Source: Isoetes taiwanensis
Taxonomy: Eukaryota > Streptophyta > Lycopodiopsida > Isoetales > Isoetaceae
Direction of reading: 5' to 3'
Assembly (NCBI GenBank): GCA_021234155.1
Contig: JAJEKV010000049.1
Coordinates: 5,203,001 to 5,267,000 of the forward strand
Length of the DNA stretch: 64,000 nt
Shown here: positions 47,289 to 59,009 of the stretch, one piece after another
Layout of the letters: each line of letters begins with the position of its first letter
Numbering within the stretch: the first letter of the stretch is position 1
Program-made: the position numbers and the translations under genes
The notes under the pieces: generated by a model
Databases searched by the model: none
What the model saw: only the letters and a program-made list of their open reading frames with translations
What the model was told of the DNA's origin: nothing

Positions 47289-48926
47289 GTGAATGCTTTG
47301 CCTCCGTTACGTAATATTGTATTCTATTTTCAATTAGGTGGAACGGTACCATGTAGAAGATGTGATCTTGTGTTAGGTGCTGCAAATGATGGGAAGTACT
47401 ACTATGAAGATATTTGGAGGAGAACACGAGTTCCAGATGCAAAAAAAAACTATGGACCATGTACTTCGAAGCATTCAACAATTAAATGATGGGGTGCCCA
47501 ATGCTGCACGAGATACAGGTGTCCGAGGTACTAGCATGTTCTTGAGTTTGTTTCACCTCTATGGTCTAGACTTATTACATCATACTATTGTGGACCTTAT
47601 GCACACCTTAGCATTAAATCTCCTGCAAAAGTGCATTAGGCTTATGTTTGATCAGATAAAGGAGGAGGGTAATGAAAAAATTGCTATGGAGAGGTTGCAG
47701 ACCATGATCGGTACTCGGACACATAAAATGAAATCTGGTAGGTGCCCGAAAGATCCATTCAAATGCCTTGGTTTCTTCAAGGCACAGAAGCATCAGTTCT
47801 ATTGCCAATGGTATGCGGACTATGTGGCAGCAAATTTAGTGTCTGCATCGCACTTTTCCATTTTTCAAATTGCAACAGATCTTACTAGAATTTTCTATGA
47901 CTTTGCAAGAACAAATGGGCGGTCTGAAGAAACAGTAAGTACCACTAGAAAGTTATTGCAAGCTTGGCGTTTGCATTGGAATGCTCTTTGTGGCCGTAAT
48001 ACAGCACCTCTTGAGCACATGATTGGGGAAGGCCATGTCTTGGATGATATAGAACTGATAGGTCCACCTGATGCTACATGGTGCTATTACTTCGAGAGCA
48101 CATTTGCGAAACTAATTCAAATGCATACAAATAAGAAAGAGATGGAATTGACCGTATCTTATTTTCTAGGATCTTCCATCTAAAAAGTTTAGACAATGAC
48201 GGCTTGTTACCTCCAGAGCGTGCTACTATGCAGTTGCAGTCAGCTTTGAGACATGTCAATCAAAATGTGTTTTCCACCGGTATACTTCATGCAAAGTCAC
48301 AACCCATTGCCATTGGCTTATGGGAATCATGCAATAGGCATGACATGATTGAATGGAAGGATTTTATCTCTAAAAAAGGTATATTGATTGGATTCCATCA
48401 AACAAGGCAATGTACGCCAGATGAAGCAAGGGCTATCCAAGATCTTCACTCTTTGATGGAGGTTCCAAGGGGTGAAGTTTCAGAATTTAAGTCTATCCTG
48501 ATAAGGGGATCAATTTTTAGAGTGGGTGACACACTTGTGGTAGAAAATAAAGATACAAATGATTGTCAATGGTATGGTAAGATGAGATACATTTTTTCCT
48601 ATAAGCAGGGTGATGAAACGAGTGTATATCATATCCAAGACAATAAAGTTCAACTTGATGAACCAAGTGGGATGCCTATCTTAGCTACTAGTATGGAGCC
48701 ATTCAATCATGAATCTATTTTGCCAGTCCGATATATTCTTCGAGAAATATATCTTTTACCAATGCGAGCAGCAAAAGATAAAAGATTGATCGCATTTGAG
48801 ACTATTACAACAAAATTGCCAGATAGGCTTCTCCAATTGCATAAGTGTGGTAATGTTTCAATTTGGCCTCTCGTGGATGACGTTGTGGCAATTCAAGCTA
48901 TAAAACGGGTGATGCCCCACATCTAG
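47289..48926 (+). pseudogene. Tnp2/CACTA-like transposase fragment
   Basis: The frame begins with a Cys-pair block (VPCRRCDLVLG) and YYYEDIWRRTRVPDAKK. It shifts at an A9 run (47440-47448) and continues TGVRGTSMFLSLFHL, IVDLMHTLALNLLQK, PFKCLGF and a long helical region ending YYFESTFAKLIQMH. The G-x-x-G-x-S and D-x-M-H motifs are those of Tnp2-type transposases of CACTA and Plavaka-like elements, which cut and paste at inverted repeats. A second shift near 48183 leads to the C-terminal frame (48204-48926: LLPPERATMQLQSALRH ... to VMPHI). It is incomplete at the 5' side and has two frameshifts. Confidence 0.6.
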
Positions 48927-49719
48927 CATCATACGATGGTTACGGGTATGCTTGGATTAATGCAGTTAATGAGAAGGATAAAAAGATGAAGTTGACTTGG
49001 TTAGAGCCAAAGAGTAAGAAGGGGCGTAAATGTTTAGGAATTTCATATGTGGAAAAGAGATGGTAGTCTTGGGATTGTCTCTTAAGGGTATTAAATGTTA
49101 TAAAGGAAGGTGCAGGAAAAAATATCTGCTTCTTCTTGATTGAAGAACCTTCTATTTGAGGTACTTGAGCTTAGTTCATCTCCTTTTGTTTTGTAATCAT
49201 AAAAATCTATTATGTTTACTTTAAGTTCAATCGCTTGCCATAATGTTAAGTTGGCTGCGATGTTTAGCTTTACATTTGGAGCGGTTTAATAAGCTAGCTA
49301 TAAAATTATTTATTACCTTGACATTGTAGTAGTTTTTTGAGCTAAGCGTTATAAAATTGTTAGTTAAGATGGTGTCGATTGTATCTCTATATTTACATAT
49401 GAGTGGTCATTATTCCTGCGCTAAACCTCACAAAACAATTGCCAATTTCTTGGCAAATGACATTACAAGAATAGAATAGATTTTTTTAACATCCACGGAG
49501 ACCAATAGGTCATGGGACCCATACAATGGGCTAGTACAATCATTACTACTAAGATTAAAAAACCCCTGCCACGAAAGTTTTTCAAGGGAAAAACCTTTGC
49601 AGTAATGATGATACTAGACAAGCGGAGATAATGACTACTGAGGGCTCAGTAATTGCAGACGTTTATCTAGAACCTCAAGTATGTATAATGCCAAGTCATG
49701 CACAGATAGTGCTCTGAGA
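48927..49719. other. 3' side of the Tnp2-like gene, no ORF
   Basis: No supported frame. It may be the untranslated end of the CACTA-like element; no terminal CACTA motif was found. Confidence 0.4.
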
Positions 49720-51043
49720 AGTTGTGGAAGCGTGGAATGGAATGCTAAGGTCAAAAAATGATTCCGGACTATCTCAAAAGCAGGGCAACTCAGAAGAGTA
49801 TGGCTTTCATCCTCAATAACCTGTAACTGGCAACAGGCACATAGTCTCGCTTCTCATGGCAATTGCGGCCGCTCCCAACTACCTGTCTCAATCCGTAGCC
49901 TGTGGGACCCCGTGCGAATTGATGCAATAGCTACAAGCTTGTTCCTGGACAATGAAGCAAGCAAATAAGCTTGGGGCCCTGGTGCCAAGGTGGGATTTAT
50001 GTGTGCATGATAATGACCAGTTTTCACTTGGGCCAAAGTAACTGCGTCCCATATCTTTTGAGAAAAACGACCATTGAGATATTGTTGCAAAAGCTCAGGA
50101 TCAGAATAGCAAGCATCAGGCAGTGCTCTGGTTGCACAGCCCAACGGGCAAACCATGTAGTGCAATGCTCTTTCCAACATCGTTTCAAACGCTGAGGAGA
50201 TTCAGCCATGGCAAGTGCAAGAATAGGATACCTAACATCATCCATATGGTGCACCTTGCAGATATAGTGGAGATGGCGCTTCATGGCAGAATGTTGAAGA
50301 GGCCAAAAACCTGTCTCTTGTAAAAGAATAGCATAGGGCACTGTTGTTTTAACTCCGAGGCTGTAAGTGAGAAAAGACACTTGCACCCGCTCCAAGCTCT
50401 CCCAAGCACTAGCACTAATGGCAGGCCCCCACACTTCAAAACCATACAGTAAAATAGGCTCTACCAAAGCCCGAAACAAGTGGGCTTTCCGTGGCCAATC
50501 ATGAATTTCTGCGCGAAAACAATTGTTTTGCATTGCATAAAGTGCTCTCCATCCAGCAGCCACCCGCTTGGTAATACACTGTTCCCAAAGTGTGTTCTTA
50601 CAGAATTCCACACCAAGATACTTGTAGCTATCTACAACTTCAACTTCTCGGCCATCATAGTGCATAGTGGGAACATTGTGACGAGAAGATTGAACTACCA
50701 AAAGCTTGATCTTTTGGAGATTAACACGCAGACCTGTGTTCTCATAAAAACTGTGCAGAGCATGTAAATGTTGCTGCATACTAGCAGCGGTATGTGCCAG
50801 AAGTGAAACATCATCAGCATACATAAGTTGCCTAATGATATAGTGTGCCAAATGTGGACCTCCGCCGTTATGATTATCAAGCCATTCTTCCAATTGATCA
50901 ATGTACAAGCCAAAGAGTGTAGGAGATAAAGGGCAACCCTGACGAACTCCAATATTGCTAGTGATTTGAGTACCTGATGCTGGAAATTTAGCAAAAACCC
51001 TTTCATAGAGAACAAGGTTGCAAATTAAACGGGAGTGTTGCAT
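49720..51043 (-). pseudogene. LINE RT 3' half and zinc tail
   Basis: On the minus strand the frame from 51043 reads HSRLICNLVLYERVF, then GVRQGCPLSPTLFGLYIDQL (RT motif with G-x-x-Q-G-x-x-L-S-P) and LMYADDVSLLA (motif C with intact D-D). The thumb and linker include YKYLGVEF and ILLYGFEVWGP. A frameshift near 50170 is followed by YLLASLSRNKLVAIAS and a terminal Cys-His block (CACCQLQVIEDE-H-...-C) at about 49755-49850, the zinc tail of LINEs. The N-terminal third of the RT is missing here but matches what is on the plus strand at 52-53 kb. Confidence 0.88.
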
Positions 51044-51500
51044 AACTCCCGTTTCAAAGATTCCCTTTAAGAAAACACCATGCTCTTAAAATTGGCATTT
51101 TTTAGATAAACTTGAGAATTTTAAAAGGTTCAATTTTTCCCCCCCTCATTTTGGCTCCTTATTAAGTGATAAGTTTATTTTTTGCAATGACAAAATGTAG
51201 ACATGGATACAAAAATTTTCAAAGCGAGATATCAAAAACATCAAAATGGAGAAGAAAAAATAATAATTATTTCTTTAAATTTTTTCAATACATCAATTTG
51301 GCACTCTCAAAATTTGTTGCGTATCGAACAACACACTCGTCAGCCATTGCAACTGGGTATCTATTCCAAGTCTCCACGTTTAGTTATTCCATCAAACATG
51401 TTTGACGTTCTAGTGGCTGGAAAAAAAAAACCAAGAAAATCCAAAAAAAAAATCAAGTAAATAAATGAACACTAGGACACATAAAACAAAAAATATAAAA
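51044..51500. other. Unassigned spacer between LINE halves
   Basis: AT-rich with A- and T-runs; no coding frame recognised. Confidence 0.4.
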
Positions 51501-51506
51501 ACAAAA

Positions 51507-51700
51507 GTGTATTCTGGAATACACTTTGCTTTTCTAAAAAACAAACGTGTATTCCAGAATACACTTTGGATTTTCAGAGAAAGCAAAAGTGTATTCTGGA
51601 ATACACTTTTGCTTTCCTGAGAAAGCAAATGTGTATTCTCGAATACACCTTTGCTTTCTAAGAAATCAAGCATGCATTCCGGAATCAAACGTGTATCATG
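51507..51700. repeat. Palindromic repeat cluster, GTGTATTCYRGAATACAC
   Basis: Four copies of an 18-bp palindrome start at 51507, 51547, 51589 and 51631, separated by AGAAAGCAAA-like spacers; a fifth diverged copy follows. Related copies occur at about 53597, 53660 and 53926-53953. Confidence 0.9.
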
Positions 51701-51996
51701 TTATTACCTTTAGATACGATCAATTAAAAATGAAGAACCAAAATAAAAATAACTTGAGCTGAGCATGCTTACACGAATCAGATTACACTTGAGCTGGTGA
51801 TATTTGATCTAGAACTTCCAAATCATGTTCTAAGCATTGCAAATTTGGAGTTACCCACGAAGATGCCATCCAAAGTACATGTTTTTTATACAGTTTATGA
51901 TCTTGGGTAGATATGGTTCCTCTTGTTCATTAGCAGTGAGAAAAGGATGTGCAGATGAATAGCTAACAGTGCAAGTTTATTACCAGTGTTATTCGC

Positions 51997-53060
51997 TTGA
52001 CTTATTCTAGATCTTTTGAATATGAACAGACATTAGCTCCTGCGCTTGCAGGTATTTTGGATTACCCAACTCTTCAAGAGCGTAATGCAGCATTTGCTGA
52101 TGCTTTGCTTACTTCTGTTGTCTCTTGCTTTGGTACACACACTTCTGGTGTTGCTCATGATGGTAGGAAATCCTTTCCTAGAAATGCCTGGTTTGATGAA
52201 GACTGCAAGCAGCTTAAAAAACAATTGCGAACGATAGTTGAGACAGATACGCGACATAATGCCATTCAGAATTATAAGTCTGTTTTGAAATGCAAGAAGG
52301 CACGCTTTGTTGCTGAGCATCAGAAGCAAATGTTTGAATTACTACTACGTGAGCCTCGGACCTTCTGGCGCAAAATATTATATCGACCACCTTCTACCCT
52401 TGGACATATTTCTATGCAGCAATGGGATGAGCGATTGGTCCACTTATATGATCATCCTGGGGTCCTTAATTCTGTGTCTCCTTTGGTAGGTGATATTCTC
52501 AATTCACAGAGGAGGAAGTCAAAGAAGGACGGCGGCATCTATCTAATGGCAAGTCTCCTGATCTTCAAGGTTTGCAAGCAGAATTGCTTAAATGGGGGGG
52601 TCCGCTATTGCTTCCAATCATCGCTACTCTTTTAAATCAAGCTTTGCAAGAAGGCTTGCCGTAAACTTGAAATTTGTCGGTAAGAAGGTCGCACCAATTT
52701 ACAAAGCGGTGATAAGCATGACCCTTATAATTATCGCATGATCATGGTAAGTTCCATATTTTCAAAGCTCTTAGCCGCCTCTTCTTGAGAAGGCGATTGA
52801 CATCATGGGCGTAACATACCGGTGTACGTCTTTGTAGAGGGAGTGCTTTTCGGTCCATGCCATTCTATAATAGACCATATTTTCACATTGCGCATGCTTA
52901 TTGAACATAGTCGAAGTTTGAAACAAGACCTCTATATATATGCTTTGTGGATTTTACTTACGCTTTTGATACGATTACACGCTGAGCTTCTTTGACAAAG
53001 ACTTGCGGGCACTTGGGGTTCCACAAGACCTTCAAAATGCGGTTTATCGGCTCTAACAAA
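51997..53060 (+). pseudogene. LINE linker and RT 5' half
   Basis: The frame reads NAWFDEDCKQLKKQL and AEHQKQMFELLLREPRTFW, the region between endonuclease and RT in many LINEs. After a shift near 52630 it gives the RT start (VAPIYKGGDKHDPYNYR, then SSIFSKLLA), and pieces of the palm to about 53056 (LRALGVPQDLQNAVYRL). Many stops are present. It stops where the minus-strand fragment 49720-51043 begins in domain order. Confidence 0.75.
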
Positions 53061-53560
53061 GTTGCATATGAAACGTGAGCAAATCATTGAAACGAGAGCA
53101 AAAGGAATATTCCTCAAAGATTCCTTTCCCCTAAAAGGGGGCTAAAATGAGTTAAAAACAAAAAGGCATAAAATTGTATTTTGACCCCCCCAAAATAGCC
53201 ATTTTTCTGTGCGAAGAGAGAATTGACTATGCCAAAGTGACACTTTTTAACCAATTAGAATTTTTTCCAAGTATGTTTTTTTAGAGAACTCGTGTTTTAA
53301 GAGAACACAACTTTTCACCGAAAATAGAAGTGAAGTAGTAACTGGCATTGTAGTATATTAAAACTCTGAAGATAAAAAAAAATTTACAGTATTTTTAACA
53401 TACTCAGTTTTGTGAAAAAGCATGAGAAGTGATGAGAGAAGGATCGAGCATAAAAAACAATGATTAGAGCTCTTTGATTCAAAAGGGCTAACAAATATTC
53501 GGTTTTTCATGTGTCTTAGAAATTAGCAAATTTCTCTTGTTTAAAGAGTGGAGATAGCAG
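53061..53560. other. No gene
   Basis: AT-rich; nothing recognised. Confidence 0.4.
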
Positions 53561-53596
53561 CGGAAAAGGGATATTGTGTTCGAACACGATAAATCC

Positions 53597-53960
53597 TTTT
53601 TGTATTCCAGAATACACTTGCTATTCTAGAATAATGAGACAAAAAAAAATATCAAACAATTTTTGTATTCTGGAATATACATTCTATCCAGGAAGAGCTA
53701 GAGGAAAAACAAAGCAGCAACTGTCATTTTCAATTTATTTCAATCACCTTAGAATTTTTTTTATGTGTTTTGTGGGGATACACGAATAAGGTTAGAATTT
53801 TTTTGTATGTGTTTTGTGAGGATACACGAATAAGGTTATAATTAATAAAAGGAGTTTTTTTGTTTTTGTTTTGGGGGACCAGGGATACAGGATTTGGGTT
53901 ACAAATGATAGAGGGAATCTTATTATGGAATACACTTTGTATTCCAGAATACGTTTTGGT
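53597..53960. repeat. Second cluster of the 18-bp palindrome
   Basis: TGTATTCCAGAATACAC and close variants recur at about 53597, 53660 and 53926-53953, together with a 44-bp duplication (AATTTTTTT-ATGTGTTTTGTG) near 53753 and 53798. Same motif as the cluster at 51.5 kb. Confidence 0.7.
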
Positions 53961-55274
53961 TTTCACAGAGGCATGGCATTTTTGTTTTTTCAGGCGATCT
54001 TTCTCTAGAGACTTAGCGCCTACCATTTTAGTCTGGCGCTGGCTTTTACATAAGGTTTTGCTACAGAATAACCCATCGCTGGCTACATCGTCTTGGGTTT
54101 ATCGGAGCTGGCCTGGAGATCTAGGCACAGGCATGCTCTGATATGTTGAAGGCATCCTAACCTTCAAGGCATGCTCTGAAAGTATGCCAAGAGCCAGATT
54201 TATGCCTTGCGGAGCTGTGCCTGCTCTGATACGTTGAAGGCGAGGCCGCAAGAAGGTGAGGTATTTTCTGTAACTCAGGCTCTGATATGTTGAAGGTGAG
54301 GATGTAGGTGAGATCACCTCTTGATATCGCCTACAGAGCTGTTCCAGTAGAAGCTATTGCTTGGATTTACATATTTCCCATTCCTAAATCGACAGCAGTT
54401 GCCCATGTAAAGCCCATCTGCTTCCTGCTGCGTAAATATCCGTGCAGAGCTTTTCTTTTGCATCTGCTCATATGAAAATCATTTTTGGAAAGGATATCTG
54501 CTGCCATTCTTACCTATCTATCCAAGCCTTTGCCGCCCCTGTTCTGTGAGAACCCACTTTCGAATTTTGTGCTTTTATTGGACATGCAGGAGCCCAGAGG
54601 TTTTACCATTATTATACCCCTTATTTATTTTGAAGCTTTCTTACAAGCTGGGCAAACGTTGTGAGAAAGAAATAGAAAAAATAGCTACTTAAAGATGGAA
54701 GGATCTCCAGACCAGAAGCATAAATATTGGTCTACAGAAGGAAGCAGATATTGAAACAGAACAGAGAATTCACAAGCTGCAATTTTAGTGGACTTAATGA
54801 CCATCAGAGCTTTCCATAGCAAAGTTCTTCGGAGATATAGCCTTGGAGCCGCGCTTGGTTTTCGTACAAGACATGGTGTTCTTACAAATATACCTACAAT
54901 CATTGTCTTTGTTGCTAAAAAGTTCATAAGCAATGGCTTCTTGATGCTCAGAAGCTTCCAACTGCAACACATGTGTGTTTTTCTCTTCAGAGAGTAAGGC
55001 ATGCATCCAACTTGTTTCTTTGTAAAAAAGTCTTTGCTAAAACCTACATTATGTGAATGATATTTTCATTAAAAAATTATGTTGTACTGTAGTGTGCCAG
55101 TATATTATGTTGTGCTATCCAATGTTCTAGGTCCGTGAGTATCCTGTACTTTTACTTCTCAATTAACCATCTTGATTGTACAGGGTCCTGGAGGAGTGTG
55201 ATATGATGTAGATGTTGTACAATTTTCTTATTTTGGTGCGTCTTCAGTCACACCTAAGGAGCAGACCTACATAG
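53961..55274. other. Unassigned, short TCTGATA repeats
   Basis: TGCTCTGATATGTTGAAGG-like phrases recur at about 54133, 54228 and 54280. A short minus-strand frame near 54800-55000 is not recognisable. Confidence 0.35.
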
Positions 55275-55386
55275 AAACGAACTGCACATCTGGGCAAATG
55301 AATCAATATGCACATCTGTCTAGCTAGAAAAAACGTGGATATATCTAAGAGTTTGTTGCCTTACAGCTCTCAAGTGCATTAGAGAA
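55275..55386 (+). repeat. 112-bp direct repeat, copy 1
   Basis: AAACGAACTGCACATCTGGG... recurs at 55887-55998 with few substitutions, offset 612 bp. A segmental duplication or two ends of an unknown element. Confidence 0.88.
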
Positions 55387-55886
55387 TCTGGACCAGTATG
55401 CCAGCCCTGTTTTATTACATGCCAGTCCCGTTTTAGGACTCTAGATCTATTACTTAGACAGTCTGATTGAATGGCTGCCTACCACATCATCCTAAATGGC
55501 CTAAATTCGTATTTTGACACTCCCCATCACAGGTTACATTCTTTCTCCAGTATTGCCAAGGTAGCTCCTTACAGAAACTACTTTAATCAAACAGAGTTTA
55601 CAAGGTGGAATTCAAGTTCTAGAGGCTTTAGATATACATGCTCAGTTCTACAGAAACTAAAGGGAGGCATGGGCTGAAATCTATTATATGTTGGAGAAAC
55701 TATTATCAATTAGCAGGACCATTCCATACTATTAAAGTAAAAAGTTTGCAGTCATTTCATTTGGTTGTTTGGCATTTTGAGATACAGCCAAATTAGGAGT
55801 TCTCTCCTCTCTTTATCCATTGATTTGCTTCTTGGCCATCTTTACTGTTAAGCATGAATTCAATCTGCACATTTGTCTAGCTAGAA
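55387..55886. other. Sequence between the direct repeats
   Basis: No gene recognised. A further partial repeat (CTGCACATTTGTCTAGCTAG) occurs just before copy 2. Confidence 0.4.
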
Positions 55887-55998
55887 AAACGAACTGCACA
55901 TCTGGGCAAATGAATCAATCTGCACATCTGTCTAGCTAGAAAAAATGTGGATATATCGAAGAGTTTATTGCCTTACAGCTCTCAAGTGCATTAGAGAA
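55887..55998 (+). repeat. 112-bp direct repeat, copy 2
   Basis: Second copy of the repeat at 55275-55386. Confidence 0.88.
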
Positions 55999-56615
55999 AA
56001 TAAGAAGAGTGTCAGTAGGCATTGTATTCCTTCAAACAAGAGGCGTGGCTAAATTGTTCTCCTGCATCACAATGAATTTCACTTGTCCAAGCTTACCCTT
56101 CCTATGAAAGCTTTTACGAAGTTTTATTTTCATTCAAGCCATCTTAGGATTTGAATTTCGCAAAACATTACAATACATTTTGAGTTCCCATTAGAAGCTC
56201 ATCAGATCTGGATAGCAATGGGCTGAAGAGGTGGAAGCTGCCACTTTAATGACAAATAAAGTGGATAGTAGATTTGGCTAAGCTTTGTCATAGATTTCTA
56301 TTTAAAACTTTCTCAATATTGCTATGCTTTCTATTTTACATCATGCTAAACTAAATACAAAGTGATTAATCCATGAAAGGAAAACTAATGACTTAAAATC
56401 CAAAATTTCTATGTTTTTCATGTGAGACCTCAACCCAGGACATGCTTGGAGCGCTTAGACCAATACTGTTGCTCTAGATTCCCGAGACACGCGAAAAATC
56501 AATGCACATCTTGCCATGAAAAATGTATGCTGCATGTCTCTGCAAATAGGCCATTTCCTAGTTTCAATGTGCATGCGACATACTATATCCGAACTTCTCC
56601 TGCTCCTGTCGTGCC
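55999..56615. other. No gene
   Basis: Unassigned AT-rich sequence. Confidence 0.4.
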
Positions 56616-56879
56616 CTTGTTTCCCAACTCGTATAGGACTAGGTAGTCAGCAAATGCCCTCTGCTTTTCTGCATCTCTTCCCACATATTTACACGTGCCC
56701 GACATTGCCGGGCATAAGTTGAGATGCATCTCAAGACTTTGTGGAACTTATCGATTCCCTATATTGTTGATGTTAGAGTTGGGATGTATCTCAAAGACTG
56801 ACATTAGGACACATTGACTTTAGCATAATTTTCGATTCGAAGTTAGCAATCATACCATAATAAGGGGCAACTTGTTCAC
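56616..56879 (+). repeat. Flanking direct repeat, left copy
   Basis: CTTGTTTCCCAACTCGTATA ... CTTGTTCAC, matched by 58735-59009 with small indels. The pair encloses the 324-bp array. Confidence 0.9.
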
Positions 56880-56990
56880 AAAGACAGCATTCTCAAGCTC
56901 TGTATAACACATCTATGCAAAGTTCAAACAACCTATGATCCCATATAGTATTTATGGATTGTAGAGTTCACTTCATTAATATTGTTAATT

Positions 56991-58734
56991 GTCCTGCTCC
57001 TTGTCATGCCCTTGCGTCGAGAAAGGGGGGAATTTGAGGATTGGCACATTCGTGCGGTGGATGTCCAGTTTTTCTTTTCGAGGATGTTTCCTCGGACACG
57101 AGCCATCATTTTGACGGTCGGATTAACAAATGGAGTTGTTTTGGTGCCCCGATACTTAAACCCTATTGAATTCGTAGGGTTTGGGATTCGGCAGCCTTCC
57201 CTACCACCGAAGTGCTCGAGAACTTGCGTGCGGGGTTCCCTAGAGGGCTTGAAGAGAAACCCCAAGGGGGAGGAAGAAAACACCCTCCCCAGGTACTATA
57301 TATCCAAACTTGTCCCCGCTCCTTGTCGGTGCCCTTAAGGCCGAGAAAGGGGGAATTTGGGGATTGCCACATTCGTGCAGAGGATGTCCAGTTTTTCTTT
57401 TTGAAGATGTTTCCTCGGACACGAACTACCATTTTGACGGTCGGATTAACAAATGGAGCTGTTTTGATGTTCGATACTTAAACCCTATTGAATTCGTAGG
57501 GTTTGGGATTCGCAGCCTCTCCCTACCACCAAGTGCTCTCGAGAACTTATGCGTGCAGTGGTTCCCTCGAGGGCTTGAAGAGAAACCCCAAGGGGGGGAA
57601 GAAAACACCCTCCCCAAGTACTATATATCCAAACTTGTCCCGCTCCCTTGCCGGTGCCTTTGGGCGAGAAAGGGGGAATTTGGGGATTGGCACATCTGCG
57701 GTGGTGGATATCCAGTTTTTCTTTTCGAGGATGTTTCCTCGAACACGAGCTACCATTTTGAGGGTCGGATTAACACAGAGCCGCTTTTGATGTTCGGATA
57801 CTTAAACCCTATTGAATTGTGAGGGTTTGGGATTCGCAGCCTTCCCTACCACCGGGTGCTCGAGAACTTGCGCAAGTGTGGTTCCCTCGAGGGCTTGAAG
57901 AGAAACCCCAAGAGTGGGGGGGGGGAGAAAACACCCTTCCCAAGTACTATATATCCAAACTTGTCCTGCTCCTTGCCGTGCCCTTGCGTCGAGAAAGGGG
58001 GGAATTTGGGGATTGGCATATTCGTGTGGTGGATGTCTAGTTTTTCTTTTCGAGGATGTTTCCTCAAACACGAACTACCATGTTGACGGTCGGATTAACA
58101 AACGGAGCAGTTTTGATGCTCCGATACTTAAACCCTATTGAATTCATAGTGTTTGGGATTTGGCAGTCTTCCCTACCACCGAAGTGCTCGAGAACTTGCG
58201 TGCAGGGTTTCCTCGAGGGCTTGAAGAGAAACCCCAAGGGGGAGGAAGAAAACACCCTCCTGTGTACTATATATCCAAACTTGTCCCGCTCCTTGTCGCA
58301 CCCCCTAAGGCCAAGAAAGGGGAATTTGGGGATTGGCACATTAGCATGGGTGGATGTCCAGTTTTTTTTTTTCAAGATTTCCTCGCATTACCCAGCTACC
58401 ATTTTGACCGGCCGAATTAACAAATGGAGCTGTTTTGGTGCCCCGATACGTAAACCCTATTGAATTCGTAGGGTTTGGGATTCGGCAGCCTTCCCTACCA
58501 CCGAAGTGCTCGAGAACTTGCGTGCAAGGTTCCCTCGAGGGCTTGAAGAGAAACCCCAAGGGGGAGGAAGAAAACACCCTCCCCGCCCTGCTCCTTGTCG
58601 TGCCCTTGCGTCGAGAAAGGGGGGAATTTGGGGATTGGCACATTCGTGCGGTGGATGTCCAGTTTTTCTTTCGAGGATGTTTCCTCAGACACGAGCTACC
58701 ATTTTGACGGTCGGATTAACAAACGGAGCCTTGT
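56991..58734 (+). repeat. Tandem array, six units of about 324 bp
   Basis: The GAAAGGGGG landmark starts at 57021, 57345, 57668, 57993, 58315 and 58615, giving periods of 324, 323, 325, 322 and 300. Each unit holds TTTCTTTTCGAGGATGTTTC, CGGTCGGATTAAC, AAACCCTATTGAATTC and AAACACCCT. The TATA-like TACTATATATCCAAAC is present between units 1-5 but missing in the last, shorter unit. Frames through it (on both strands) are repeat artefacts. Confidence 0.93.
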
Positions 58735-59009
58735 CTTGTTTCCCAACTCGTATAGGACTGGGTAGTCAGCAAATGCCCTCTGCTTTCTGCATCTCTTCCC
58801 ACATATTTACATGTGACATTGCCAGGCATAATTAAGTTGAGATGCATCTCAAGACTTTGTGACATTAGAACTTATTGATTCCCTATATTGTTGATGTTAG
58901 AGTTGGGATATGTATCTCAGAGACTTTGTGACATTAGGACATATTGATTTTAGCATAATTTTCGATTCGAAGTTAGCAATCATACCATAATAAGGGGCAA
59001 CTTGTTCAC
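58735..59009 (+). repeat. Flanking direct repeat, right copy
   Basis: Partner of 56616-56879. After CTTGTTCAC the two flanks diverge. Confidence 0.9.

Noticed and set aside
57310-58707. Overlapping long frames on both strands with repeated similar proteins
   Set aside because: They follow the 324-bp tandem unit and occur on both strands at once; no codon signal or family.
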